Shown: in pieces, positions 34,624 through 43,014 of the stretch
Layout of the letters: every line of letters starts with the position of its first letter
Numbering within the stretch: position 1 is the first letter of the stretch
DNA from: Sphingomonas zeae
GTDB lineage: Bacteria > Pseudomonadota > Alphaproteobacteria > Sphingomonadales > Sphingomonadaceae
Direction: 5' to 3'
DNA length: 64,000 nt
NCBI RefSeq assembly: GCF_014197135.1
Contig: NZ_JACIFA010000006.1
Location: forward strand, 73,706 to 137,705
Made by a program: the position numbers and the translations under genes
Notes under the pieces: generated by a model
What the model saw: only the letters and a program-made list of their open reading frames with translations
What the model was told of the DNA's origin: nothing
Database searches by the model: none

Positions 34624-35802
34624 ATGGCGGGACGGAAACTGCGGCTGGCCATGGCGGGTGGCGGCGAAGGCGCGTTCATCGGCGGCGTTCACCGGATGGC
34701 GGCGGCACTGGACGGCGAGTGGGAGCTGGTCGCGGGTACGTTCAGCAGCGACGCGGCACGCAATCGGCGCAGCGGGGAGCAGCTTGGTCTGTCCCCCGAC
34801 CGCGTCCACGACTCGATCGACGCGCTGCTGACCGACGAACGCGCGCGGCCCGATAACGAGCGGGTCGACGCGGTCGCCATCGTCACCCCCAACCACCTCC
34901 ACGCGCCGATGACGATCGCGGCGCTGAACGCGGGCTTCCCGGTGTTCAGCGAAAAGCCGATGGCGATGAACCTCGCCGAAGCGCGCGCCATCGCCGAAGC
35001 CGCCCGCCACTCGGGCCAGCTCTATGCCTTGGCCTTCACCTATAGCGGCTATCCGATGGTCGAGGAGGCGCGGGCGCGGGTCGCGCGCGGCGATTTCGGC
35101 GCCATCCGGCTGGTCCATGTCGAATATGTCCAGGGCTGGCTCAGCAACCCGCTCGACCGTGAGGGCAACAAGCAGGCCCAATGGCGCACCGACCCGGCGC
35201 GTGCGGGGCTTGGCGGCGCGCTGGGCGATATCGGCACCCATGCCTTTCAACTGGCCGAGCATGTCGCGGGATTAAAGGTCGAGGCGCTGTCTTCGGATGT
35301 GACCACCCATGTCGCGGGGCGGATGCTCGACGACGACGTCAATGTGCTGCTCCGCTTCGAGCATGGCGCACGCGGCACGTTGCGCGCGACGCAGGTGGCG
35401 GCGGGCGAGGAGAATGGCCTGCGCCTGCGCATCCACGGCGAGAAAGGCGGGCTGGAATGGTCGCAGATGGAGCCCAACACCCTGGCCCTGCGCTGGCTCG
35501 ACCGCCCCGCCGAGATCGTCCGCGCCGGAGGGCCGGGCCTCAGCCCCACCACCCTGCCCCGCCAGCGCACCCCCTCTGGCCATCCGGAGGGCTATATCGA
35601 GGCGTTCGGCAACCTCTACCGCGCGGTGGCGGGGGCCTTGCGCAACAGTGGTCCGGCCGAGGGCGGCGCATTGGGCGAGGCAACCTGGTTTCCCGGGCTG
35701 GAGCCGGGATTGCGAACAATGGCCTTTGTCGAGGCGGTGCTGGAAAGCGCGAAGTCGGACGAAAAGTGGACGGCGTTTCCCGCTATTACCGGCTCTTCCT
35801 GA
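34624..35802 (+). CDS. Gfo/Idh/MocA-family sugar oxidoreductase
   Basis: NAD(P)-dependent, 392 residues from the ATG at 34624 with GGGGAG six bases upstream. The N-terminal nucleotide fold is [17 protein letters not shown], and the catalytic EKP is Glu110-Lys111-Pro112 (SEKPMAMN). The C-terminal substrate domain includes [16 protein letters not shown] with the usual Asp and His. Relatives oxidise or reduce C3 of sugars. Divergent from the 3-keto cluster and likely the enzyme that reduces the keto sugar in the cytoplasm, or a soluble 3-dehydrogenase for imported sugars. Confidence 0.85.
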   Translation: MAGRKLRLAMAGGGEGAFIGGVHRMAAALDGEWELVAGTFSSDAARNRRSGEQLGLSPDRVHDSIDALLTDERARPDNERVDAVAIVTPNHLHAPMTIAALNAGFPVFSEKPMAMNLAEARAIAEAARHSGQLYALAFTYSGYPMVEEARARVARGDFGAIRLVHVEYVQGWLSNPLDREGNKQAQWRTDPARAGLGGALGDIGTHAFQLAEHVAGLKVEALSSDVTTHVAGRMLDDDVNVLLRFEHGARGTLRATQVAAGEENGLRLRIHGEKGGLEWSQMEPNTLALRWLDRPAEIVRAGGPGLSPTTLPRQRTPSGHPEGYIEAFGNLYRAVAGALRNSGPAEGGALGEATWFPGLEPGLRTMAFVEAVLESAKSDEKWTAFPAITGSS

Positions 35803-35881
35803 AACACGAACATGCCGTGATGATGTGGACTGATCGCCGGACCCGGCATCGGCGACGCGCGACGATCGGCATGGAGGCGGC

Positions 35882-36538
35882 ATGATCCTTTTGGCGTTGC
35901 TGATTCAGATTGATACCGCGCTGACATTTGGCGAGGCGAAACGGCTCCCGCCAGCGGTGGTCGGGGAACGCCTTTTGAAAGGTGAGAATTTCAGGCCCAT
36001 CGAGTCCTTCGCCAGCTTCGGCGCAACATTTGAGGGTCCACCCGGCCTCGTCGAGGCCCGTCTGTTCGAGCAGCCCGTCGCCACTCCCCTCGGCTGCACG
36101 CGGCAGCAATGGACCGTGAAATTTCAGGCCCAAGAGAGCAAGGAATCGGATAGCGCACTTCCCTATGATCGTTATCGAGCGACTGAGGTAGCGTTGCCCA
36201 AGCCATCGGGGTGCGCGGTCGCCAACTATGTACACTTGAACCCCGGCATTTCTGAAGCGCAGGGATTTGCCGTTCTTCGGCAGTTGGAAAAGCTTCGTTC
36301 CGGCAGAAAAAATGTCACGATTTCATGTACTGAAGACGATACCGCATCCAGCTTTTGTATGAATAAAGCGGCAATTCTGTCCGCGCTCGCCCGCCTCACG
36401 CCGTGGAATATTGCATCTGATCCGAATGGGTTCCGGGTCTGGCTCGGCACACCGGGCCGCACCGTGACGGAGGTGCGCTTTCATTCGCAACGACCAAGCC
36501 ACGTCTGGGTAGACCGGCGCTTCCCTGCGCCATTCTAA
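35882..36538 (+). CDS. Hypothetical secreted protein
   Basis: 218 residues, function not recognised. A short hydrophobic N-terminus could be a signal. Four to six Cys residues (GCTRQQW, SGCAVANY, ISCTEDD, SSFCMN) could form disulphides after export. Base composition is lower in GC than the neighbours, seen in codons such as GAA, AAA and ATT near 36280-36430, which hints at transfer. 79 bp after the Gfo/Idh gene on the same strand; no clear operon link. Confidence 0.6.
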   Translation: MILLALLIQIDTALTFGEAKRLPPAVVGERLLKGENFRPIESFASFGATFEGPPGLVEARLFEQPVATPLGCTRQQWTVKFQAQESKESDSALPYDRYRATEVALPKPSGCAVANYVHLNPGISEAQGFAVLRQLEKLRSGRKNVTISCTEDDTASSFCMNKAAILSALARLTPWNIASDPNGFRVWLGTPGRTVTEVRFHSQRPSHVWVDRRFPAPF

Positions 36539-36567
36539 GCGCCCGAAGGGGCTACATCGGTCGGCCC

Positions 36568-37020
36568 TTATCCCCGCCGTCCCCGCACGATGCCCACCGC
36601 ACCTGCCAGCACCGCAGCATCCTCGGCAAAACCCGTCTTTGTCTGGCCATAGCGGCCCAGCGCCGCCATGCGTCCGCGCCAGCCGGGATAGGAAGCGACC
36701 ACCGCCGTCACCCCGCCGATCGCCGCGCCCAGCCAGCGACGTTTCGGCGAGGCGAGCGCCGCGCCGGCGATCGCCGATGTGGTGAAACGCGCCGCCAGGC
36801 CGATCGGGACGATCCGGTCCGGGGCCGTCTTCTGCTTGTCGCCCGCCATTTCGCCGATCGCCAGCGCCAGCGTGCCCGCCGCGACGACAGGGTTGGCGAG
36901 CCAGCGCAGCACGCCCTTGCCGACCGGCAACTGGCCGCGCGCTGCGGCGATCGACACAGCCGCCAGTGGCGTCATCGCGCGTTGTCCGCCGACCAGACCC
37001 ATTTTGAACGATGCAAGCAT
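36568..37020 (-). CDS. Small membrane protein, DUF4126-like
   Basis: 150 residues from the ATG at 37020, with GAGGT upstream. Pattern of hydrophobic and Gly/Ala-rich helices (GGQRAMTPLAAVSIAAARG, WLANPVVAAGTLALAIGEMAGDKQ, GAALASPKRRWLGAAIGGVTAVV) resembles DUF4126-type proteins of unknown role. Divergent from the small lipoprotein gene. Confidence 0.6.
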   Translation of the reverse strand: MLASFKMGLVGGQRAMTPLAAVSIAAARGQLPVGKGVLRWLANPVVAAGTLALAIGEMAGDKQKTAPDRIVPIGLAARFTTSAIAGAALASPKRRWLGAAIGGVTAVVASYPGWRGRMAALGRYGQTKTGFAEDAAVLAGAVGIVRGRRG

Positions 37021-37110
37021 GGCATTGACCTCGTAACCGAAAACCCGGTGGCAACAACGCCCGTCCCCGCCCGCCGGGTTCCCCCTTCCCCTCCCACCCG
37101 CGGCTTTGCC

Positions 37111-37320
37111 ATGATGGCGCGCATGACCCGCATCCTGATGACCGCCGCGCTGCTGACGCTGGCCGCCTGTTCCTCCCACAACCAGCCCCCGGGGCTGAGC
37201 GAGGAGGAGAACCGCCAGTTGAACGAAGCCGCCGCGATGCTCGATGCCAATGCGGTCGATCTGAACGCGATGGCGCCTTCGGACGTTGATGAGGGAAATC
37301 CCACCGATAACGAAAGCTGA
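37111..37320 (+). CDS. Small lipoprotein, hypothetical
   Basis: 69 residues. The start MTRILMTAALLTLAAC (if begun at 37123) is a lipoprotein signal with lipobox LAAC; ATGs at 37111 or 37114 are alternatives and no good ribosome site decides. The mature part is short and acidic (EEENRQLNEAAAMLDANAVDLNA) and probably helical. Function unknown. Six bases upstream of the aldo/keto reductase. Confidence 0.6.
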   Translation: MMARMTRILMTAALLTLAACSSHNQPPGLSEEENRQLNEAAAMLDANAVDLNAMAPSDVDEGNPTDNES

Positions 37321-37326
37321 TACGCC

Positions 37327-38283
37327 ATGACCGACATGCCGCTTCGCCGCCTGGGCTCGACCGACCTGATGATCGCGCCGCTGGTGCTGGGCGGCAACGT
37401 CTTCGGCTGGACCGCCGACCGGGCGGCGAGCTTTGCGGTGCTCGACGCCTTTGTCGATCAGGGCGGGGTGATGATCGATACGGCCGATGTCTATTCCGCC
37501 TGGGCCGACGGCCATCAGGGCGGCGAGTCCGAGGCGATGATCGGCGAATGGTTGAAGGCCAGCGGCAAGCGCGACCAGGTGCTGATCGCGACAAAGGTGG
37601 GGATGCTGCCGGGCGAAGGTGGCGAAAAGCTCGCGCCTGCCCGGATCGCGGCGGCGGCGGAGGCCTCGCTCAAGCGGCTGGGCACCGACCGGATCGACCT
37701 GTATTTCGCGCATCAGGATGACGAGGATCAGCCGCAGGACGCGGTGATGGAGGCCTTTGCCCGGCTGGTCGAGGCGGGCAAGGTGCGGGTGATCGGCGCG
37801 TCCAACTTCCACGCGGCGCGGCTGAAATCGGCCAATGAGGCGGCGTTGGCGGCCGGGCTACCACGCTATCATGTGCTGCAACCCGAATATAATCTGGTCA
37901 GCCGCCACAAGTTCGAGGGCGAGTTGCAGGATTACAGCGTCACGGAAAATATCGGCGTCGTCCCCTATTACGGGCTCGCCGCCGGGTTCCTGACCGGCAA
38001 ATACCGCAGTGACGCCGATCTGTCGCAAAGCGTGCGCGGTGCAAGGATGGGCGAGCTTCTCCATGGCAAGGGCGGCGCGGTGCTGACGGCGCTTGACGAG
38101 GTGGCCGCCGAAACCGGCGCCACTCCGGCGCAGGTCGCGCTCGCCTGGCTCATGGCGCAACCGGGCGTCACCGCACCGATTGCCAGCGCGACAAGCGTGC
38201 AACAGCTGTCCGAGCTGACGCCCGCAATGCGTCTGACCCTGACGAAAGAGCAGCTCGCGCGGCTGACCGACAGCGGCGCGTGA
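37327..38283 (+). CDS. Aldo/keto reductase (AKR, YajO/Gsp69-like)
   Basis: 318 residues. Tetrad residues are present: Asp51 and Tyr56 (MIDTADVYSAW), a Lys in LIATKVGM and His in YFAHQDD. Segments MPLRRLGSTDLMIAPLVLGGNVFGWT and VRVIGASNFHAARL are typical of general AKRs that reduce aldehydes and keto compounds with NADPH. Substrate not predictable. Likely cotranscribed with the small lipoprotein gene before it. Confidence 0.85.
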   Translation: MTDMPLRRLGSTDLMIAPLVLGGNVFGWTADRAASFAVLDAFVDQGGVMIDTADVYSAWADGHQGGESEAMIGEWLKASGKRDQVLIATKVGMLPGEGGEKLAPARIAAAAEASLKRLGTDRIDLYFAHQDDEDQPQDAVMEAFARLVEAGKVRVIGASNFHAARLKSANEAALAAGLPRYHVLQPEYNLVSRHKFEGELQDYSVTENIGVVPYYGLAAGFLTGKYRSDADLSQSVRGARMGELLHGKGGAVLTALDEVAAETGATPAQVALAWLMAQPGVTAPIASATSVQQLSELTPAMRLTLTKEQLARLTDSGA

Positions 38284-38346
38284 CGAACATGACCAAATGA
38301 CACCCGATTCGGAACGAATGGGGCGGCCGGGTTTTATTTGCGTTAT

Positions 38347-38706
38347 ATGATGCCTCCGACCGTTTTAATCGTCGAAGATCAACTGCTTCTGCTGATGCAC
38401 GTTCAGTTCGTTTTCGAAGATGCGGGATATGTGGTGATCCAGGCGGACAGCGCCGATGAAGCGCTGCTCGCGCTGGATCGCCATCCCGAAATTGGCGCGA
38501 TTTTCACGGATGTCGCCATGCCCGGCTCGATCGATGGAGCCGCGCTGGCGGCACGGGTCCGTCAGTCGCATCCCCATGTATCGATCGTGGTCACTTCCGG
38601 TGAGCAGTTTCATGTCGCCGAGCATTTGCCCGTCGGAGTCCGTTTCGTGCCCAAGCCTTATGCCGGGCATGACATCATCCGGATGATCGGCCAAAGCGCC
38701 GCCTGA
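38347..38706 (+). CDS. Stand-alone response-regulator receiver protein
   Basis: 119 residues, a single receiver domain with no output domain. The acidic pocket is Glu10-Asp11 (VEDQ), the phosphorylation site Asp55 (TDVAMPG), and the conserved Thr/Ser and Lys positions are in VVTSGEQ and PKPYAG. Such single-domain proteins act by phosphotransfer or protein contact. No histidine kinase is near. The ATG at 38347 is preferred over TTG 38338. Confidence 0.85.
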   Translation: MMPPTVLIVEDQLLLLMHVQFVFEDAGYVVIQADSADEALLALDRHPEIGAIFTDVAMPGSIDGAALAARVRQSHPHVSIVVTSGEQFHVAEHLPVGVRFVPKPYAGHDIIRMIGQSAA

Positions 38707-38729
38707 CGGCGGCAGGTACCTGCGGCGCG

Positions 38730-38748
38730 ACGCCCCTGCGCGGGGCGT
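38730..38748. terminator. GC hairpin between convergent genes
   Basis: ACGCCCC pairs with GGGGCGT around a five-base loop, and a 12-bp palindrome GCAGGTACCTGC lies just before it (38712-38723). Located between the converging receiver and ScfR genes; no T-tract. Confidence 0.4.
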
Positions 38749-38805
38749 AGCGGACGACAGACACCCTGCCCCGGGAACATGGCCAAATGATACTTCCGGG
38801 ACGAA

Positions 38806-40203
38806 TCAATCTCCGACGAAATTGAACGGCGTGACGCCTCTTTCGCGTTCGTGGATCAAGAGCGCGCGCCCGACCGGCGGGTGTGAGCGCTGCGGGCACT
38901 CGCTCCGCAGGCAACGGCGACAGCCCGGTCCGATGGGAGTAGCCGGACCGCTCATCGGGTCCTGCCCCCGGATCGCCGCCAGCTGTCCCGCCATCGCTGC
39001 CGTCAGCCCCAGCATGATCGCGAATCGCCCGGAGTCGCCCGACAGCGTCCGCCCGGCGCGCGACGTTGCGTGCGTCAGCGTGACGAAGCGCGCGCCATCA
39101 GGCATCACGACGATCTCGACCAGCGGTTCGCCGCTACGGTCGAAGGCCAGGAAGACGGACGAGAGCGGGCACATACCCTCCGCCTCGACCAGACCGGGGT
39201 CCGCGGCCCCCGCCAACCGCTTCGACACCTGCCCCGCCCTATCGACGCGTGACAGAAAAAAGGGCAGCCCGCGCGCGCCGACCCGGTTCAGCGTGGTCAG
39301 CCGGTGCGCCAGTTGCTCGAACGAGACGCCGAACCGTCGCTGGAGTATCGCCAGATCATAACCCGTCGCCTCGCAGGCGCGCAGGAAGCGGGCATAGGGC
39401 ATGACGATGGCGGCGGCAAAATATTGCGCGAGATAACGCCGGAACAGCCGCTCCGCGATCCGATCGCCAAAAGCCGCCCCCCGCGCCAGCGCCTCGATCT
39501 CGCCGCGCGCCTCGGACTGGGCGAGTTGAACCGCAAGCGCAAAGACCCGTGCGGGGGCCTCCAGCATCTCGGACAGTTGTAGCTGTCGGGCATGAAGGTC
39601 CAGCCGGACGAGCCGGTCGGGCAAGATGTCGATCGGCAGCACCCGGATGGACAGGGCATGGCGAACCCTCAGCCGCTCCGCCAGCGCGCCGTACAAATCG
39701 CCCGCCGCCAGCCGCAATTCGTCGGCCAGCGACTCGGCCGCGGCGTCGAGATCGGGAAAATGATTGCGCCACCGCTCGATCTCGCGCCGGACGGCCATGG
39801 TCGGGTCGGGCGCGGCGGGCGCATCGGCCATTCCGCCCGCCGCGCCCGCCAGCCGGTCGAACGCGCGGGCGAAAGCTTCGGCACCGCCGGGGGCGGCCGC
39901 CAGCCATTCCTCCAATTCGGTGCGATCGATCTCCAGATCGGCGAACAGCGGATCAGCCAGGCGCCGCCGCATCGCCGCCGCTCCCCCGCCCGGCGCATCG
40001 CTGGTCAGGGCGCGCGGGTCGAAGTCGAACGTCTCGACCAGCCGCACCAGCAACGCGGCCGAGACGGGCCGCTGATTGCGCTCGATCAGGTTCAGATAGC
40101 TGGGCGAGATGTCCAGCATGTCCGCCATCGCGGCCTGTGACAGACCATTCTGCCGCCGCAGCCGCCGCACGACATGGCCCGCTATCACCTTGGCTGTGCT
40201 CAC
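38806..40203 (-). CDS. XRE-family ScfR/RamB-type regulator of acyl-CoA and glyoxylate metabolism
   Basis: 465 residues. N-terminal XRE helix-turn-helix (RLRRQNGLSQAAMADMLDISPSYLNLIERNQRP, about 14-46), a middle IrrE/DUF955-like domain without an intact HExxH, and the C-terminal ScfR domain ending in a Cys-rich part (GPGCRRCLRSECPQRSHPP). ScfR proteins sense short-chain acyl-CoA; RamB controls the glyoxylate cycle genes in actinobacteria. Divergent position next to isocitrate lyase, with paired inverted motifs in between, argues for direct control of aceA. Confidence 0.85.
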   Translation of the reverse strand: MSTAKVIAGHVVRRLRRQNGLSQAAMADMLDISPSYLNLIERNQRPVSAALLVRLVETFDFDPRALTSDAPGGGAAAMRRRLADPLFADLEIDRTELEEWLAAAPGGAEAFARAFDRLAGAAGGMADAPAAPDPTMAVRREIERWRNHFPDLDAAAESLADELRLAAGDLYGALAERLRVRHALSIRVLPIDILPDRLVRLDLHARQLQLSEMLEAPARVFALAVQLAQSEARGEIEALARGAAFGDRIAERLFRRYLAQYFAAAIVMPYARFLRACEATGYDLAILQRRFGVSFEQLAHRLTTLNRVGARGLPFFLSRVDRAGQVSKRLAGAADPGLVEAEGMCPLSSVFLAFDRSGEPLVEIVVMPDGARFVTLTHATSRAGRTLSGDSGRFAIMLGLTAAMAGQLAAIRGQDPMSGPATPIGPGCRRCLRSECPQRSHPPVGRALLIHERERGVTPFNFVGD

Positions 40204-40254
40204 TGCCCTCTCCTTGAACGACAGGTTGCGCTGTCACCTACGAACTGTCAATTC

Positions 40255-40269
40255 TTTACAAATTGACTG
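40255..40269. promoter_or_regulatory. Operator candidate 1, ScfR-aceA intergenic
   Basis: TTTACAAATTGACTG, which recurs as the inverted near-copy at 40364-40378 (14 of 15 positions equal). It also forms a local dyad with the bases before it (GTCAATT and AATTGAC seven bases apart). AT-rich in a GC-rich setting and placed next to the regulator's start; likely autoregulation. Confidence 0.55.
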
Positions 40270-40363
40270 ATCCTTACAGAAAGATCAGCGACGATGTGAC
40301 CCCAGCGAAAGTGCGTTCCACCTTCTCCATCGATCATCGACGGGGCAATCTCGTCGTCAGAAA

Positions 40364-40378
40364 CAGTCAAATTGTAAA
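40364..40378. promoter_or_regulatory. Operator candidate 2, overlapping the aceA ribosome site
   Basis: CAGTCAAATTGTAAA, inverted near-copy of the motif at 40255-40269. Its last bases run into AAAGGA, the aceA ribosome site, so a bound protein here would block or be displaced at the very start of aceA. Confidence 0.55.
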
Positions 40379-40388
40379 GGACGATGCG

Positions 40389-41666
40389 ATGCCGAGCTTC
40401 CAGGATTTGGTCCCTGCCCCCGCTGGGCGGTTTGACGGCATCGCCCGTCCCTACACCCCCGCCGATGTGGCGCGGCTGCGCGGATCGATCGCGGTCGAAC
40501 ATACGCTGGCCCGCCGCGGCGCACTGAAATTGTGGGAATTGCTCCAATCCGAGGATTATGTCCCGGCACTGGGCGCGCTGTCGGGCAATCAGGCGATGCA
40601 GATGGTCCGCGCCGGGCTGAAGGCGATTTATCTGTCGGGCTGGCAAGTCGCGGCGGATGCCAACACGGCAGGGCAGATGTATCCCGATCAGTCGCTCTAC
40701 CCGGCCAATGCCGGGCCGGAGCTGGCGCGGCGGATCAATGCGACGCTTGCCCGCGCCGATCAGATCGAACATGCCGAAGGCGGCGCGACCCGCGACTGGT
40801 TCGCCCCCATCGTCGCCGATGCCGAGGCCGGCTTCGGTGGCCCGCTCAACTGCCATGAGATCATGAAGGCCTATATCGCGGCGGGCGCGGCGGGCGTGCA
40901 TTTCGAGGACCAACTCGCCTCGGAAAAGAAGTGTGGGCATCTGGGTGGCAAGGTCCTGATCCCGACCGCCGCGCATATCCGCAACCTCAATGCCGCGCGG
41001 CTGGCGGCGGACGTCGCGGGCGTGCCGACCGTCATCTGTGCGCGCACCGATGCCGAGAGCGCGCGACTCATCACCTCGGACGTGGACGAGCGTGACCATG
41101 AATTCCTGACCGGCGAGCGGACGGCGGAAGGCTTCTTCCGCCTGAGGGACGGCACGGGTGTCGACCATTGCATCAAGCGCGGCCTGGCCTTCGCGCCCCA
41201 TGCCGACCTGTTGTGGTGGGAAACGTCGAAGCCCAATCTGGACGATGCACGCCGCTTCGCAGAGGCGATCCGGCGCGAGCATCCGAACAAGATGCTGGCC
41301 TATAATTGCTCGCCCAGCTTCAATTGGGAGGCCAATCTCGACCGCGACGACATCGCCCGCTTCCAGCGCGAAATCGGGGCGATGGGGTACAAGTTCCAGT
41401 TCGTGACGCTCGCCGGGTTCCACCAGCTCAATTACGGCATGTTCGAGCTGGCCCGCGGCTACCGCGACCGGGGCATGGCGGCCTATTCCGAGCTGCAACA
41501 GGCCGAATTCGCCGCCGAGCCTCATGGCTATACCGCGACCCGCCACCAGCGCGAGGTGGGCACCGGCTATTTTGACCTGATCGCGCAAATGGTCGCGGGC
41601 GGCGACAGTTCGACCACCGCGCTCGCCGAATCCACCGAGGCCGCGCAATTCGTCCAGGCCGCCTGA
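40389..41666 (+). CDS. aceA: Isocitrate lyase
   Basis: Splits isocitrate into glyoxylate and succinate in the glyoxylate cycle. 425 residues from the ATG at 40389, preceded by AAAGGA; an upstream in-frame ATG at 40263 would run through the operator region and is rejected. The signature KKCGH gives active Cys182, and the metal site is in [11 protein letters not shown]-terminal SFNWEANLD and [13 protein letters not shown] are typical. No malate synthase gene is in the window. Followed by a 52-aa gene. Confidence 0.95.
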   Translation: MPSFQDLVPAPAGRFDGIARPYTPADVARLRGSIAVEHTLARRGALKLWELLQSEDYVPALGALSGNQAMQMVRAGLKAIYLSGWQVAADANTAGQMYPDQSLYPANAGPELARRINATLARADQIEHAEGGATRDWFAPIVADAEAGFGGPLNCHEIMKAYIAAGAAGVHFEDQLASEKKCGHLGGKVLIPTAAHIRNLNAARLAADVAGVPTVICARTDAESARLITSDVDERDHEFLTGERTAEGFFRLRDGTGVDHCIKRGLAFAPHADLLWWETSKPNLDDARRFAEAIRREHPNKMLAYNCSPSFNWEANLDRDDIARFQREIGAMGYKFQFVTLAGFHQLNYGMFELARGYRDRGMAAYSELQQAEFAAEPHGYTATRHQREVGTGYFDLIAQMVAGGDSSTTALAESTEAAQFVQAA

Positions 41667-41693
41667 TCGACATTGGAAGAAGGAAAGATTGCC

Positions 41694-41852
41694 ATGCAGA
41701 CCGAACCGCAACGCAGCCGCGCCGTCTTCTCGACGGAGGACTTCGCCTTGATGAAGGAGGCTGTCGCCGAACACGTCAAGCGCGTCGCTGACGACCCACG
41801 CTCGGTCAAGTTCGCACATCTGTACCACCGGCTGGGACGGATCGCGTCGTGA
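41694..41852 (+). CDS. Small conserved-looking protein downstream of aceA (52 aa)
   Basis: The frame from ATG 41694 (AAGGAAAG nine bases upstream) encodes 52 residues: start MQTEPQRSRAVFSTEDFALM, then charged helix segments EAVAEHVKRVADD and a basic end (FAHLYHRLGRIAS). 28 bp after aceA, and followed by a strong terminator, so the two form an operon. Function not recognised; size and composition suggest a small soluble binding protein. Confidence 0.7.
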   Translation: MQTEPQRSRAVFSTEDFALMKEAVAEHVKRVADDPRSVKFAHLYHRLGRIAS

Positions 41853-41969
41853 GGTGATCCCTTGGCCTTCGGCTTCGCTCCGGCCGAACGGATGACGGTA
41901 TAACGCCGACGCTCCGTTCATAGTGAGGGACGTCGAAATGTGCACCGCTCTTCCTTGGGGAAGGAAGCG

Positions 41970-42003
41970 ACCCCGCCGAACCCGTTCGGCGGGGTTTGTC
42001 TTT
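41970..42003 (+). terminator. Rho-independent terminator of the aceA operon
   Basis: Perfect 10-bp stem CCCCGCCGAA (41971-41980) with TTCGGCGGGG (41985-41994), CCCG loop, then TTTGTCTTT. It lies upstream of the CDF start and rules out the longer upstream reading frame for that gene. Confidence 0.9.
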
Positions 42004-42042
42004 CCCACGGAACAAGCGCTTCAATCGCACGCTGTACGCGCC

Positions 42043-43014
42043 ATGCCCGATACCGGCCTGACTGCGCGCATTCGCGAGAATATCGTCCTGTACGGCGCGC
42101 TGGCGGCCAATCTGGGGATCGGCGTCGCCAAGTTCGTCGCCGCCGGTATCACCGGCTCATCGTCGATGCTGACCGAAGGCGTGCATTCGGTGGTCGACAG
42201 CGGCAATCAGATCCTGCTGCTCTATGGCCAGAAGCGCGCCAGGCGTGGCCCCGATGCGATCCATCCCTTCGGCTATGGCCGCGAGCTGTATTTCTGGGCC
42301 TTCGTCGTCGCCATCCTGATCTTCGCTCTGGGCTCGGGCATTTCAATCTATGAGGGTTGGCTGCACATTCAGACGCCGGAGCCCCTTCGCGATCCGACGG
42401 TCAATTATATCGTGCTTGCCATCGCCTTTGTGCTGGAAGGCGCGAGTTGGAGCATCGCCGTGCGGGAGTTTTCGCGCACCAAGGGGGATGGCGGCTGGTG
42501 GCGCGCCATCCATGATTCCAAGGATCCGCCGGGCTTCATCGTGCTGTTCGAGGATTCGGCGGCCTTGGCGGGACTGGTCATCGCGGCGCTGGGCGTCTGG
42601 CTGTCCCACGCGACCGGCGATGCGCGGATCGACGGCATCGCCTCGGTCCTGATCGGACTGGTCCTGGGGCTGGTCGCAATCCTGCTGGCGCGCGAGGCCA
42701 AGGGACTGTTGATCGGCGAGCGCGCCAACCCGGAGGTGGTCGAGACGATCCGCAGCATCGTCGCCGCGCGCCCCTGGATCACGCACGTCAACCATGTCCG
42801 CACGATCCACACCGCGCCCGACAGCATCTTCGCCGCGATCAGTGCCGATTTCGTCGACAGCCTGCCGATGGGCACCGCGGAAACGATGATCGAGATATTG
42901 GAGGATGATCTCCGGCAGGCCGTTCCCAGCCTGTCATCCATCTATATCCGCCCGGAAAAGCGCGAGAATGCAGCTGCGACGGCTCCGCATCCTGCGCTAA
43001 AGAACGGGGCATGA
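42043..43014 (+). CDS. Cation diffusion facilitator (CDF) family metal transporter
   Basis: 323 residues, start at 42043 after the terminator. About six membrane helices; first-helix ANLGIGVAKFVAAGITGSSSMLTEGVHSVVDSGNQ has the CDF pattern with Asp replacing or pairing His in the metal site (EGVHSVVDS). The fifth helix has DSAALAGLVIAALG. C-terminal cytoplasmic domain from about 235. Exports Zn, Co, Fe or Mn in exchange for protons; the metal cannot be told from sequence. ATGA overlap with the next gene. Confidence 0.88.
   Translation: MPDTGLTARIRENIVLYGALAANLGIGVAKFVAAGITGSSSMLTEGVHSVVDSGNQILLLYGQKRARRGPDAIHPFGYGRELYFWAFVVAILIFALGSGISIYEGWLHIQTPEPLRDPTVNYIVLAIAFVLEGASWSIAVREFSRTKGDGGWWRAIHDSKDPPGFIVLFEDSAALAGLVIAALGVWLSHATGDARIDGIASVLIGLVLGLVAILLAREAKGLLIGERANPEVVETIRSIVAARPWITHVNHVRTIHTAPDSIFAAISADFVDSLPMGTAETMIEILEDDLRQAVPSLSSIYIRPEKRENAAATAPHPALKNGA

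Noticed and set aside
38314..38346. GGAAC before the receiver gene as a general-stress (EcfG) promoter
   Set aside because: The next CGTT lies 24 bases later rather than the usual 16-17, so the spacing does not fit.
38285..38808. Imperfect direct repeat (GAACATG-CCAAATGA) on both sides of the receiver gene, as attachment or insertion sites
   Set aside because: Similarity is short and decays quickly; no integrase or transposase is present and the receiver gene looks native.
40263..40388. Upstream ATG of isocitrate lyase
   Set aside because: It would translate the operator region; the ATG at 40389 has a ribosome site and gives the usual length.
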